This document shows, in pieces, positions 10,164-20,285 of a stretch of DNA of 64,000 nt. A program made the position numbers and the translations under genes. The notes under the pieces are model-generated. The model was given only the letters and a program-made list of their open reading frames with translations, ran no database searches and was not told the origin of the DNA. The stretch is taken from contig OX336388.2 in assembly GCA_946902985.2 (NCBI GenBank), positions 132,248,346 to 132,312,345 of the forward strand. The letters run 5' to 3'. Each line of letters opens with the position of its first letter. Positions within the stretch are counted from its first letter, which is position 1. Source of the DNA: Meconema thalassinum (lineage: Eukaryota > Arthropoda > Insecta > Orthoptera > Tettigoniidae).

Positions 10164-10570
10164 AGTCGTTTACCCTCCAGGTTGGTGGAACCCACGGACT
10201 CAGCGAGGGAACTCACCACTACCGCCTCTACGGGCAGTGTCCTACCTGCAAAGTGAACAGGGGCCTCATGAGGAAAGGTAAGGGATGGTGAGGATGGATA
10301 GGCAAGGAAGAGGGAAGGAGGCGGCCGTGGCCTTGAAGAAGGTACCATCCCGGCATTTGCCCGAAGACGAAGTGGGACACCACGGAAAACCACTTCGAGG
10401 ATGGCTGAAGGGGAATCGAACCCCCTCTACTCATTCGGGCCACCCGAGGCTGAGTAGACCCCGTTTCAATCCTCGTACCACTTTTCAAATTTCGTGGCAG
10501 AGCCGGGAATCGAACCCAGGACCTCCGGGGCGGCAGCTAATCATGCTGACCGCTACGCTACGGAGGCGAC
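10164..10570 (-). mobile_element. SINE-E, near full length with tRNA head
   Basis: On the minus strand the head begins CGCCTCCGTAGCGTAGCGG (A box) with GGGTTCGATTCCCGGC as B box. The conserved body follows: ACCACGGAAAACCA and GCAAATGCCGGGAT blocks read on the plus strand at 10340-10410. The 3' end runs into a T-rich stretch at 10150-10163, i.e. an A-rich tail in SINE orientation. Confidence 0.75.
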
Positions 10571-10634
10571 TTACTCCATATATTATTCTTAAAATCCGTG
10601 TCTATAGGCCGGTTCACAATCACCCGAGAACGAG

Positions 10635-11030
10635 AACGTGAACGGGAACGGGAACGGGAAAGAGAAGGAAGTTGAAATGCACGCTACCTTATGGGTCGCT
10701 TCACAATCAATCTCCGGGAACGGGAACGGGAAAGAGAAGGAAGTTGAAATGCACGCTACCTTATGGGTCGCTTCACAATCAATCTCCGGGAACGGGAACG
10801 GGAACGAGAAGGAAGTTGAAATGCACGCTACCTTATGGGTCGCTTCATAATCAATCAGCGGGAACGGGAACGGTAACGAGAAGGAATTTGAAATGCACGC
10901 TACCTTATGGGTCGCTTCACAATCAATCAGCGGGAACGGGAACGGGAACGGGAACGAGAAGGAAGTTGAAATGCACGCTACCTTATGGGTCGCTTCGCAA
11001 TCAATCAGCGGGAACGAGAAGCTAAAAGTA
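10635..11030. repeat. Tandem repeat, five units of 72-78 bp
   Basis: The mark ACGCTACCTTATGGGTCGC recurs at 10681, 10753, 10825, 10897 and 10975, a spacing of 72, 72, 72 and 78. Each unit contains a variable run of GGAACG hexamers and the string TTCACAATCAATC. The last, longer unit has one extra hexamer. Both strands are open over several units, which explains the long spurious frames. Confidence 0.9.
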
Positions 11031-11129
11031 GCCCGGGAAGGCCAACAGGAAACATAGTTAAGTTTCATGTTTGACATTCTCGGAGCTTCCCGGAGCCAAT
11101 CAGAAACGTTGTACCTGCACATGCGCAGT

Positions 11130-11995
11130 ACGGAAGGAGTAGCCAGTAGTCCAGTCAAATTAGGAATCTTTGCTGCATTAAATCATGTAGTTCCAAATGT
11201 TTCAGGAATGTGTAGAGGGAGGTCCCCTGAACAACACCTAATTAAGTCCCGACAATTTCAGGTGCCGCGGGGGGGGGGGGGGGGGGGGGGGGCGGCAGAG
11301 GGGGGCTTTAAGCCCCCCTTTTTGTTTTTTGTCGCATAACTATAAAACGGCCCGACAAAATGGTGTATTCATATTTATCTCTGTGTGTTATCGTCTCCGT
11401 GATATGAACCGGTGAACATAAAATATTTGCAGAAGAATGTGAAGCACCTCACGATTCTCGTCTAACTTGCCCTTGCAATCCGTTTGTCTTCCATTTTACA
11501 GGAAACGCGTGGGGAAGGAAGTCGTAGAGCATTAAATTTCCTTCCAGAACATATATACTTATGATAATTTATCTTCGATCTGTCGATCGTTGGAGCGTTT
11601 TGACGTGTGAGGGTCGGATCCGAGATTTTGCTAGTGAACTGCTCATTATTTTACTTCCGTTTTCAACGGCTTTCTTCAAATGCTCCACGTTCACCGGCTC
11701 ATATCTCGGAGACAGTAACACATAAACATACATATGATTATATAATTTTGTAGGGCATTAAATTTCCTTTAAGTTTAAAAAGTATAAAAAATTCCGTGCG
11801 ACGCACCCTTTTAAAGTTATGCGTCAAAAACTAAAACAGGAGGCTTTGAGCCCCCCTCTGCCCCCCCATGGCACCTGAAATTGACGGGACTTTATTAGGT
11901 GTTGTTCAGGGGACCTCCCTTGGAACTACATGATTTAATGCAGCAAACACATCATTTTTGGTCTAATTTGACTGGACTACAGCGATGTAAACATA
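11130..11995. repeat. Long inverted repeat inside the foldback element
   Basis: Arms of roughly 190 bp at 11145-11345 and 11805-11990 are inverted copies (for example GTAGTCCAGTCAAATTAG left; CTAATTTGACTGGACTAC right; GAGGTCCCCTGAACAACACC on both). Weaker inverted similarity continues inward (TCTCCGTGATATGAACCGG against its reverse near 11695-11715). A poly-G run lies at about 11268-11291 in the left arm; the right arm keeps only a short C run. Confidence 0.8.
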
Positions 11996-12204
11996 ACCTG
12001 TGAATGCACTCTCTAACCTTGCTTCTCAGGTATTCTTTGTTTTTAGCCCCTCTGAAGCATTTCAGTTGTGTAATTGGTGTTTATTAGTGGGCGCTTGCTG
12101 ATTGTTTTAATATTATTACGCTATAGCTGATTGCTGATTCCCGGGAAGTTTCTCGTTCACGTTTCCGTTCTCGTTCTCGTTCCCAGGCCAATTGTGAACC
12201 AGCC

Positions 12205-12480
12205 TTAATAAGGGTTGGACAGATGATACAGCACAGGATAATTGCGCAATTGTTCAATAAGTTTTTCATCGTTCATCTATATAAAACTTTGGAATGAGCC
12301 AGTGACACGACCGTGAAATGAGAAAGATATCGGCAGGGACTAATCTAACTGTCACGGTACGGCGACGGTCGAGTATGAACAACACCACTCAATATCCTGG
12401 AAGATTATTTCAGGCTCGCCGGTAGAAGCACGTGCCGGTCACGGTTACTCCACTGCTAAGTGCAAATAGACCTTAAAGGT
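12205..12480. repeat. Unclassified interspersed repeat, empty copy
   Basis: Shares CAGGATAATTGCGCA, AATGAGCCAGTGAC, GAAATGAGAAAGATATCGG and AATATCCTGGAAG with 13355-13945. This copy lacks the hAT MITE found in the other, so it documents the empty target site. Confidence 0.7.
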
Positions 12481-12596
12481 CTTAAAGGATTTAAAACTCT
12501 TTATTTTGTGGATCTCGTAACTTTGTATGTTATAAAAACATTAAATTTACTGTAGAAATTTGGGTATGTTACTGTAAAAACAATCATACTGATACG

Positions 12597-13187
12597 TGCT
12601 ACCCCTAGTAGCTAGTTCGTTAATTGGATCAGAGTAGGTAAAGCAAAACACAACGGTCCTTTAAAGAAATATTAGCTTTATTGCAGGCCAGAAAATTACA
12701 CCACACAATAAGGGAATAGAAACAATTAGTTGTATTTTTCAACTTTGCTCCCTTATGGAGGACACTCACCCTTTCACTTGCTCACGCAGTTAATCCCTCA
12801 CTAATGAGACCGGTGTCATCGCTAGAAATAACAACAACTCTTCCTCAAGTTTACAAGCCACAGTCTGACACTCACTGTTCTTGAATACTACACACTGTTT
12901 CGAAATTTACACGTCACCGCATTACCTCTTTCACTCAGGTATAAACGCATTCCTTGGTTTCACAATTCGCACGGCACTTCGCCTCAATACTTCTGTCGCA
13001 GTGATAAAACCACACTCACTCACACAGGCCAGGGTTGCTCTTTATATATCGCGGCTGACGACTCACAGATATTTCTAGAGTAGACCAGGCTTCACACCTT
13101 CTCGAGATTTCCAATACTAGGCGGGCCACGAACCTTCTGGACCATGTCCTTGATCTTGCAGCCCCGTTGCGTAAGGCGCTGGTAACA
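12597..13187 (-). mobile_element. Probable solo LTR, minus orientation
   Basis: On the minus strand it starts TGTTACCAGCGCC and ends in CA (plus-strand edges TGCTACCC at 12597 and GGTAACA at 13187). A TATA-like element (GATATATAAAG, 13041-13051) lies about two fifths in, and an AATAAA signal (12677-12682) near the 3' end, the order expected of U3-R-U5. No flanking gag or pol is visible. Flanks of five bases do not match, so the assignment rests on internal signals. Confidence 0.5.
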
Positions 13188-13339
13188 CACAGTCAGGGAT
13201 AGCCTGGGGCGGCCTGAGTCACGCGCGAGGCAAGGAAGCTGTCTAGCACTCGTAACCATAAAATATTAATTAAAAAGTATTTACTTATCAGTTGTTTCCA
13301 ATTTCTCTGCTATTTTACTCCATATATTATTTTTAGAAT

Positions 13340-13960
13340 CCGTGTCAATGTGTTGGGGGTTGTACAGATCATACAACACAGGATAATTGCGCACTTGTTC
13401 AATAAGTTTTTCGTCATTCATCATAAAGACTTTGAAATGAGCCAGTGACGCGGCCGTGAAATGAGAAAGATATCGGTGGGGACTAAACTGACTGTCACGA
13501 TACGGTGACGGTTAGAGCACTGACTGCATTGTTAAGGTCAGGTGCCGGTCTAGTGTGACCACCACCACTCAATATCCTGGAACAGGCTGTTCCAAATCCA
13601 TGAGTTTGAGTATGCTTGCACGCGAGTACTCAGCAGTAATGCTCGGAGCACGCTTAGAGAGGGACTGGGGGTGAGAGCCAATACGTCACTGGGTGAAGGT
13701 CATAGCACAAGTTCATGCGCTTCCTGCCAGTCATGATGTATCCACCGCGAAGTGACAACAGCCCCTCACAGCAGAGCTGTATTGCATGTTGCAGGTTTAC
13801 TCACGGAAGGCGGCGAGTACTCCGCTGCTCACGGGCGAGTTGCTCGGCTGGAACAGCCTGTCCTGGAAGAATATTTTCAGGCTCGCCGGTAGAAGCACGT
13901 GTCGGTCACGTCACGGTTACGCCTCTGCTAAGTGTAAATAGACCTTAAGTGTAAAGGATG
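13340..13960. repeat. Unclassified interspersed repeat, copy interrupted by a MITE
   Basis: The second copy of the repeat at 12205-12480. It is colinear up to AATATCCTGGAA and again from TCCTGGAAGAATATT onward, with 13583-13860 inserted. Confidence 0.7.
13583..13860. mobile_element. hAT-type MITE, 278 bp, copy 1
   Basis: TIRs CAGGCTGTTCCA and TGGAACAGCCTG, with a perfect 8-bp duplication TCCTGGAA (13575-13582 and 13861-13868). The empty site is present at about 12385. A second copy is at 19948-20222. Noncoding. Confidence 0.92.
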
Positions 13961-13989
13961 TGATGATGATCGCTTGACGATTGAAACTG

Positions 13990-14490
13990 GTCATTCAAGT
14001 GTATTTCTTCTTCTGCGCGAATGGGTCTCCTAGGACCACGCGGAATCAACACTTCTTGGCCTTGGCCTTCATGCGCTACGATTGAGCGAGTCTTCGTTGC
14101 TGCGACCAGACGTGTCTGGTAGGTCTTCTCTCTTCTGCCTCAAAACCCCGTGTATGAGTAACTTTCCTTATTTCCTCTCGATCCTTGAGATTGGGAAAAC
14201 CTAATTCAGCCAAGTCCTTTTCCGCCTCTTTGTACCAATTGGACCGTGTTGCCTTTTTCTGCAAAAACGTATAGATTTTATTTGTTAAACTACGGTAGTT
14301 GGGTCCATTCTGGCCAAATGTCCCATGCATTGGATCCTTCTCATACGGATTGTGTCTGTTCAAGTGTTTTATTAATCTCTTTTTCAGGATTAAGGAACCA
14401 CCCATTACAATTGGGTTCAATCGTGTTGACCGACTGATAAACATTAAATTTGGACTACTAAGGTAACAATGAAAAATGAATTCCAACACG
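13990..14490 (-). pseudogene. RTE-like LINE ORF2, C-terminal fragment
   Basis: The minus frame 14489-14076 reads RSLTNKIYTFLQKKATRSNW, YKEAEKDLAELGF and a basic tail. In the continuing sequence the end reads KAKKC-stop then FRVVLGDPFAQKKK. It is the same LINE tail as at 3795 and 54728. It is truncated upstream and carries no RT motifs. Confidence 0.6.
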
Positions 14491-14586
14491 ATAATTTTTC
14501 TAAATTCATGAGTTTTTTAGTAAGTGATTTGAATCTTTTGGCTTGACGATTTGCTGTGAAAGTTACCGTGTTGGGGAAAGGGATGG

Positions 14587-15816
14587 TTGGTTGGTTTTTA
14601 AGATTAGGGGCTGGGACAACGTGGTCATATAGCCCCATGTACTTTGGGTGTGTGAAGAATCTGTCTGATAACCGGTGTTAATTGTGATGAGTAGGGCTCG
14701 GATCGATATGCTCGATAAAATCTCCAGATATGCTCGAAAACCATGTGTTTTATGCTCGATAGATATGCAGTTAAATATGCAGAATATGCTCGAAAAACAC
14801 CGTTAAAAACTATAGAAAGGAAAGTGAAACGAAAAAACCAATAACATATCTTTATACACGAGCTTTATTTTCTAATTGCATGTATGATACACTACGATAT
14901 ACTCGCATTCAAATTTTTCAAGTATATATCAGAGAAGTTTTCTTATAAAAGTTATAGTTTAAAAGTTCATTTACAAAATGTTCACAATTAGGCGAGCCAA
15001 TGAAGTAGATCTGCATTGGTCTGTACAACAAGAATTTTTTCTACGTTTTCAGTTTTGAATGATTTTCTTAAATCAGTCGATACAAGTTTCAATGACGAGA
15101 ACGACCTCACTAAAGGTTAAAAACCTGCGGTTCTATTATTCGCACCAGATAGACTTTTCAATAATTATTTCCTTTTTCGAACCTTAAGGATGGTCAGGGC
15201 CCGAATTCGGAGGGGGGGGGGGGGGAATCGAAGAAAAACAAAATTTTGACGAAAACCACAAGAATATGCATTTATATGCTTCTATTCTGAAAACTGTGGT
15301 TTTATGCATTTATATGCTCGATGAATTTCAATTCTGTCGGTCCCAGAGAGGTGAAAATACCACCGAGAGGCTTCTTTCAATGTGTACTATTCAGGGAAAA
15401 AATATGCAAATATGCTCGAATCCGAGCCCTAGTGACGATTGTATTAGTGTGTGTATCTGTTCTTTTAAATTCATGTAAGGACTGCAGACTTTTGAATTTT
15501 TCAAATAGTTCCTACTTTTGCTGCCAAACGCCACCGTCAACGACTGCTAGTTCAGAACTTAGCTACCAGACGCCACCGCAGTCGGCTATTGGCAACGAAC
15601 GTAGGAACCTAAGGGCGTTGTTTACATTCTTAACCTATGAAATTTAGCTTCACACAGATGTAATTAGTGGAAGGTTCTTTAACATGACATAAATCTATGA
15701 CATGCGACCGCCGGCTTTACTTCCCCTCCGAAGGAAGGCATACTGAGGTATTTTTAACGCTCTTAAAAAATCTGACGACTTCGGCCGGATTTGAACCCGC
15801 GATCTTGGGCATAGAA
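14587..15816 (-). mobile_element. SINE-B, 5'-truncated, carrying a hAT MITE
   Basis: Flanked by a perfect 14-bp duplication GGGGAAAGGGATGG (14573-14586 and 15817-15830). The 3' end is the TTGGTTGG tail (AACC repeats in SINE orientation). At the other end it stops inside the tRNA-like head, just after the B box (GGATTTGAACCCGCGATC), so the A box is missing: a LINE-style 5' truncation. A hAT MITE (14692-15431) interrupts the 3' domain. Confidence 0.85.
14692..15431. mobile_element. hAT-type MITE, 740 bp, inside SINE-B
   Basis: TIRs TAGGGCTCGGAT and ATCCGAGCCCTA. Flanked by an imperfect 8-bp duplication, GTGATGAG (14684-14691) and GTGACGAT (15432-15439). The uninterrupted SINE-B copies read GTGATGACTG at this point. 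Many ATATGCTCGA-type motifs occur near both ends. A poly-G tract lies at about 15212-15225. Noncoding. Confidence 0.8.
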
Positions 15817-15830
15817 GGGGAAAGGGATGG

Positions 15831-16390
15831 GAGACATTATTAAATACATAAATAAAGCAAACAGTTTATCAATTGTTTTATTCCACAGTATTGTCTAGAG
15901 AAATAGGAAGAACACATGGATACATCACATAACACAAGGTATTGCTATTTAGTATTGTGTCTGTTATTGTCAAATAACATCCAGTAAACATTAAAACAGT
16001 GACCTTTATGTTCCACCCCTCATGAAAATTACATTATTTTACGTTATAAAATATGCCAGAATTCTGTGTGTAGGGGGTGTTCAAACTCTTCCAAATTTTC
16101 AACATTTTCTAGTGATACCTACAGTATATAATGTTTTCATGTCGCATTCCTGAGACTACAGGCTCATTATCCATGTGCGCGGTTCAGCCGGTGGTAGGCG
16201 AGCTCCGCTGACTCATATCGTTAGTTCACACGTATTCAGTCATTCATATGGACGTGTATCTGCAAAGCTTAGACGTTAGTGTTGCACGTTTAGTGAGTAT
16301 TTTGATTACTGTGATTGTTGGTCAGGCCTGGACACCAATTCACATTGCGCGAACGTGTGTTTATCCATAATTCGTATATGAAAAGCAGAA
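15831..16390. other. No supported feature
   Basis: AT-rich sequence; no repeat edge or coding signature recognised. Confidence 0.45.
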
Positions 16391-17010
16391 AATCTTGTTT
16401 CGAAACGCGTCATGGCGCGCCTCGCTCGGAAGTGATGGGCTCCATCTCAGCAACGCTGTACAGCATTCCCCGGAGCGGCTAGCTGGTGAACCATGTCTTA
16501 TTTCCCCGTACAAATACAAACCTATATAAAATAAGTTAATTAATTTACGTATTTAACAGTCATACAGCATAACTTTCTGATGTATAAGGATTACAACGCG
16601 ACCAAGAACTACATTTTCCAACGACCCCGAGCCTAGAAAAGGTTACCTTACAAAAATTATAACAACTTTCTTTCTTGGACACACAAAATTTTGAAATTAA
16701 TAAATCAGTTATACAGCATTCCAATGTATAATGTGTTAAAATTTGAATTCGATCTGATGACGGGTTTGTGAGATAATAATTCTTAAATGTGATGCATGTT
16801 TGAAACACGCTTAAAAACGGGCACCTTTTGTGTTCCAACTGCGAAAACAAATATTAAAATATAAATTAAAAATTCCAAACCTACATGAACTAACATAAAA
16901 TAGAACGACGAAAATGATGATGTTATTGGATTTTAAGTAGGTCTGTTGGTTACTTCACAAACAACCTTCAAATTCAAGTGCACATAATACTTTGGTCGAC
17001 GAGTGTGCTC
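16391..17010 (-). repeat. Dispersed repeat R, copy 1
   Basis: Matches 36966-37560 in opposite orientation. Shared strings include GTGTTTCAA, AAACGGGCA and GTCGACGAGTGTG-like edges, plus a GC-rich block with CGCGTCATGGCGCGCCTC. No coding capacity or clear TIR. The GC-rich block has a different orientation relative to the rest in the two copies. Confidence 0.6.
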
Positions 17011-17469
17011 TTTCAAGCGAAGCGGGAAGCGGCAAGGCGGGTCATTATGCAACTGAATGTCAGAAATTACTCATATTGGACTGCAATTCTATGAACAATT
17101 ATAGAACTTCTTATCGATTCACGTTCCATTTACTAGTCTTGAGTAATTGCTTAAGTTATTGAAGAAATTAAAAGCGCTGAACTATTTTAATTCCATTCAA
17201 TTACTTGGGTTTGTTTTATTTGCAAAGGAATTCCCCGCTCTGCAATGCGTCATTGTTCGAGAATTTCTCATTAAGAATCAGACTGTTCATTAAATGGGAA
17301 GGCAATTACTTTACTTAGTGGACAGGGCGAGAATTTAAGTTCCTTTAGAGAGAGAGGGATAGATTTCGAGCAATTGCGTCGAACAGTTTTATAAGTTACT
17401 ATTTGTTTCACATCGAAGGAGGGCAATTGAATCGATCTAACTGATGTTGCTTTCTTGTGCGAATTGGGA

Positions 17470-17705
17470 GGGAAACGACCGTGACCTTAAATTAGGAACA
17501 ATCCCAGCATTTGCCTGAAGCAGAATTGAGAAACCAGGATAGCAAATGTGGGAATCAAACCCTTCTCTTCTTAGTTTTGCCTCACAAGGCTAAATGAACC
17601 CCGTTCCAGCTTTCCGATCAGATTTGTTTAGGCTAAGCCGAGAATTGAACCCGGATATCCGGGGAAACTGCCAAGAATACTAGCCACTATACCATGAGGT
17701 CACCC
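17470..17705 (-). mobile_element. SINE-E variant with tRNA head
   Basis: The minus-strand head reads GGTGACCTCATGGTATAGTGG (A-box-like) then GGGTTCAATTC (B box). The body has the usual TTTGCCTGAAGCAGAA and CTTCTCTTCTTAGTTTTGCC blocks. The head differs from that at 10570, so this may be a subfamily. Confidence 0.6.
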
Positions 17706-17917
17706 CAATACAAGCTTAGTTTGTGTGTCATTAGAGGCTGGGGTGGGGAAGCTATGTATTGGTCTGGTCATCAGACTAGCGGTGCGTTTAAACCACAAGG
17801 GAACACTACATGCTCCACTTAGCTGCCCAGAGAGACTAGGTCATGTAATCCACAACGAGACCCCTTAATTAATTGCTACAATAGGTTTACAAGCTCAAGG
17901 AAAATTAATTGCAGGTT

Positions 17918-18437
17918 GGTTGGTTTCTCATTTTAGGAGCTGCGATAACTTGGTCATGTAGCCAGCCCAGTGTACTTTGGATGTGTGTACAATCAGTCTG
18001 ATAACCGGTGTTAATTGTGATGGCTGTTTTAGTGTGTGTTATCAGTTTTTAATTATTCAAGTAAGGACTGCAGATATTCGATTTTCAATTAGTTCCAACT
18101 TTTGTTACCAAACGCCACCGTCAACGACCAACACTAGTTCTGAACTTGGTTATTACATGCCACCGCAGTCGGCTCCTGGCGACGAACGTTGGAATCTAAG
18201 AGCGTCAGTCAAATCTAACCTATAATTTAGCTTCACACAAGTGTATTTAGTGGAAGGTTCTTTATCATGCCATAAATCTATGCCATGTGATCGCCGGCTT
18301 TACTTCCCCTCCGAAGGAACGCATTCTGAGGGATTTTTAACGCCCTCAAAAAATCCGACGACTTCGACCGGGGTTGAACCCGCGACCTTGGGCATAGAAG
18401 CTCAGCATGCTACCAACTACGCCACCGAAGCCGCTTG
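17918..18437 (-). mobile_element. SINE-B, full length
   Basis: Flanked by a perfect 10-bp duplication ATTGCAGGTT (17908-17917 and 18438-18447). In SINE orientation it starts at the right with GCGGCTTCGGTGGCGTAG (A box inside) and GGTTCAACCCCGG (B box), and ends at the left with AACC repeats. This is the cleanest reference copy of the family here (about 520 bp). Confidence 0.9.
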
Positions 18438-18589
18438 ATTGCAGGTTAAACGTGTGTTTATGCCTCTATCCATAGATACAATAATGACGTCAATACTTAT
18501 AAGATCTACAATAATTCCAGAATTGCATTGAGTCTAATCCAGCAGCGACATTTATTTTTGACTAGCTTTCATACCTGTCCTTGCTTATT

Positions 18590-18790
18590 TATTTAGTTTG
18601 TTATTGTTGGTTTTAAGGGGCGGAACAGTGAGGTCATCTGCCCCTATACCTATAGGTCATGGGTACATAGAGTAAAGGACATTTTAGGCCCAAAATTCTA
18701 CTACAGAACAAAAAAATGGAGGATATGTCTTGCACTCTAAATTTCTAATTATGTCCACCCCTTATTATTCTCATTTCCAACGGGATCGGG
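18590..18790 (-). mobile_element. LINE 3'-end relic
   Basis: TTTTAAGGGGCGGAACAG followed by TCATCTGCCCCT matches the 3' end of the LINE fragment at 23200-23819 (TTTTAAGGGGAGGAACTAC and AATCTGCCCCT). No coding part remains. Confidence 0.45.
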
Positions 18791-18814
18791 GATGAGATGC
18801 GATGAAAGCGATGT

Positions 18815-19060
18815 TTTTTTACGGTTGGATGCCCTTCCTGACGCCAACCTCATGAGAGGAGTTAATGAGAGACGAAATGAAGATGATTGAAACTGGGCAA
18901 GGATGTGGAAGGAAGCGGCCGTAGCCTGTCTGAAGGTATCGTCCTAGTATTTGCCTGGAGTTGAAAATGGGGAAACCACGGAAAACCATTTCAAGGACGG
19001 CCGACGGTGGGGCTCGAACCCATGTCAACCGAGTCCACAGGTAAATTGGTCCCATAGCCT
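18815..19060 (-). mobile_element. SINE-F, tRNA-derived, minus orientation
   Basis: The B box reads GGGTTCGAGCCCCACCG on the minus strand (near 19010). The body has ACCACGGAAAACCATTTC and GGAAGCGGCCGTAGCC. The 3' end begins at a T run at 18815 followed by ACGGTTGGATGCCCTTCC. Its body resembles the SINE at 51892-52196. Confidence 0.65.
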
Positions 19061-19416
19061 AGCTTAGGACTGCTCTTTAGCAAGCGCTGTCGGTACTCTA
19101 AATCACTAAAATGGATAAATTACACTATCACGATGTTCTTTCAAGGAGTTAAGTATTGTATGCACACCAGGAGAAGTCCGCTGACTTTCCACGCACTGCA
19201 TACCGTGCATTCATAAAACACCAAGTCGGTCACTAATTCACGCCTTTTTTCTTCTTCTTCTTCATTTGTACTCTGTACTCTGCAAATGGGAAAAAATGGA
19301 AAGGGAGCCTTCAGTCACAGACTTAAAGCTGGATGAAAAGCACAATGGGGGAAGTATAAGGTGCGTTCAAAAAGTAACGAGCTGGAGGCATAATTACAGA
19401 AACCAATACATGTATG

Positions 19417-20285
19417 TTAGAAATATTGGCCCTGGCTGTTGAGGCACTTGTCCCACTGTGACACGAGGCGGTGAATGGCTGTCTCATAAAATTCCCTGGG
19501 CTGCGATGTGAACCAGTTCCGCACGTACAGCTGCACGTTGGCGTCCGAGGTGAATCGTTGGCCCCGCAGAGCCCTTTTCAGGGGACCAAACATGGCGTAA
19601 TCACAGGGAGAGAGGTCTGGACTGTATGGAGGATGGCCGAGAACCTCCCATTTGAATTTCTGCAGGAGTGCCGCGACTGTGTTGACCGAATGAGGTCGTG
19701 CATTGTCGTGGAGCGACCACGGCGGCTATGGCGTTCACTGTCACTCGGCGGTCCTGGGTAATGAGTGCATCAAACAGCTGGACGTTGTCATCGGTAATGC
19801 AGGGGGGTGCCCCAGACCGGGCATCATCGGCTAACGACACCCGTCCTTCCCTGAAGTGCTTGTGCCACGCCTTGACCTTTGCAAGGGACATGCAGTGTTC
19901 GCCGTACACTTGTGACATTCGGCGATGAATGTCCGTTCCCCCTACTCCAGGATGTTCCAAATCCACTAGTTTGAGTATGCGTACACGCGAGTACTCAGCA
20001 GTGATGCTCGGAGCACGGTTAGAGAGGGACTGGGGCATAGCCAATACGTCACTGGTCGAAGGTCATAACACAAGTGTATGGGCTTCCTGCCAGTCTTGAT
20101 GTATCCACCGCGCAGTGACGGCAGCCCCCACAGCAGAGCTGTATTGCATTTTGCACGTTTACTCACGAAAGGCGGCGAGTACTCATATGCTCCCTGGCGA
20201 GCAGCTCGGCTGGAACAGCCTGCCCTACTCCTTCCGCTGTCAGAAACCGAAGAACACCTCTTTGCTTTTCGGTTGACGCCTCCAT
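19417..20285 (-). pseudogene. mariner-like transposase with internal deletion and inserted MITE
   Basis: Start codon at 20285-20283 (MEASTEKQRGVLRFLTAEG). Coding is interrupted by the MITE 19948-20222, then resumes GGTDIHRRMSQVYGEH to VTVNAIAAVV. A deletion joins this, out of frame, at about 19722 to the catalytic C-terminus: SLHDNARPHSVNTVAAL (second Asp), YSPDLSPCDYAMFGPL (third Asp), then SQWDKCLNSQGQYF and stop 19417-19419. The first catalytic Asp is within the deletion. Together with the copy at 4144 it outlines most of the ancestral protein's domain order, but neither copy is functional. Confidence 0.85.
19948..20222. mobile_element. hAT-type MITE, 275 bp, copy 2
   Basis: TIRs CAGGATGTTCCA and TGGAACAGCCTG. 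Perfect 8-bp duplication CCCTACTC (19940-19947 and 20223-20230). The mariner copy at 4144-4960 provides the empty site (CCCCCTACTCCTTTCG near 4680). It is the same family as 13583-13860. Confidence 0.92.

Larger units (their letters stand above)
10607..12204. mobile_element. Foldback-type DNA element with internal 72-bp tandem array
   Basis: Terminal inverted repeats GGCCGGTTCACAAT (10607) and ATTGTGAACCAGCC (ending 12204). A similar sequence without the element occurs at 13320-13360: ACTCCATATATTATT and ATCCGTGTC are followed there by host sequence, which supports 10607 as a real insertion edge. Inside are a tandem array (10635-11030) and a long inverted repeat (11130-11995). No transposase frame is present. 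Long open frames here are by-products of the repeat. Superfamily is uncertain; the flanks TATA and TTAATA give no clean duplication. Confidence 0.7.

Noticed and set aside
10589..11158. 189-aa minus-strand frame rich in FPFPFP repeats, and overlapping plus-strand frames
   Set aside because: They arise because a 72-bp repeat (a multiple of 3) is stop-free on both strands. No independent protein evidence.
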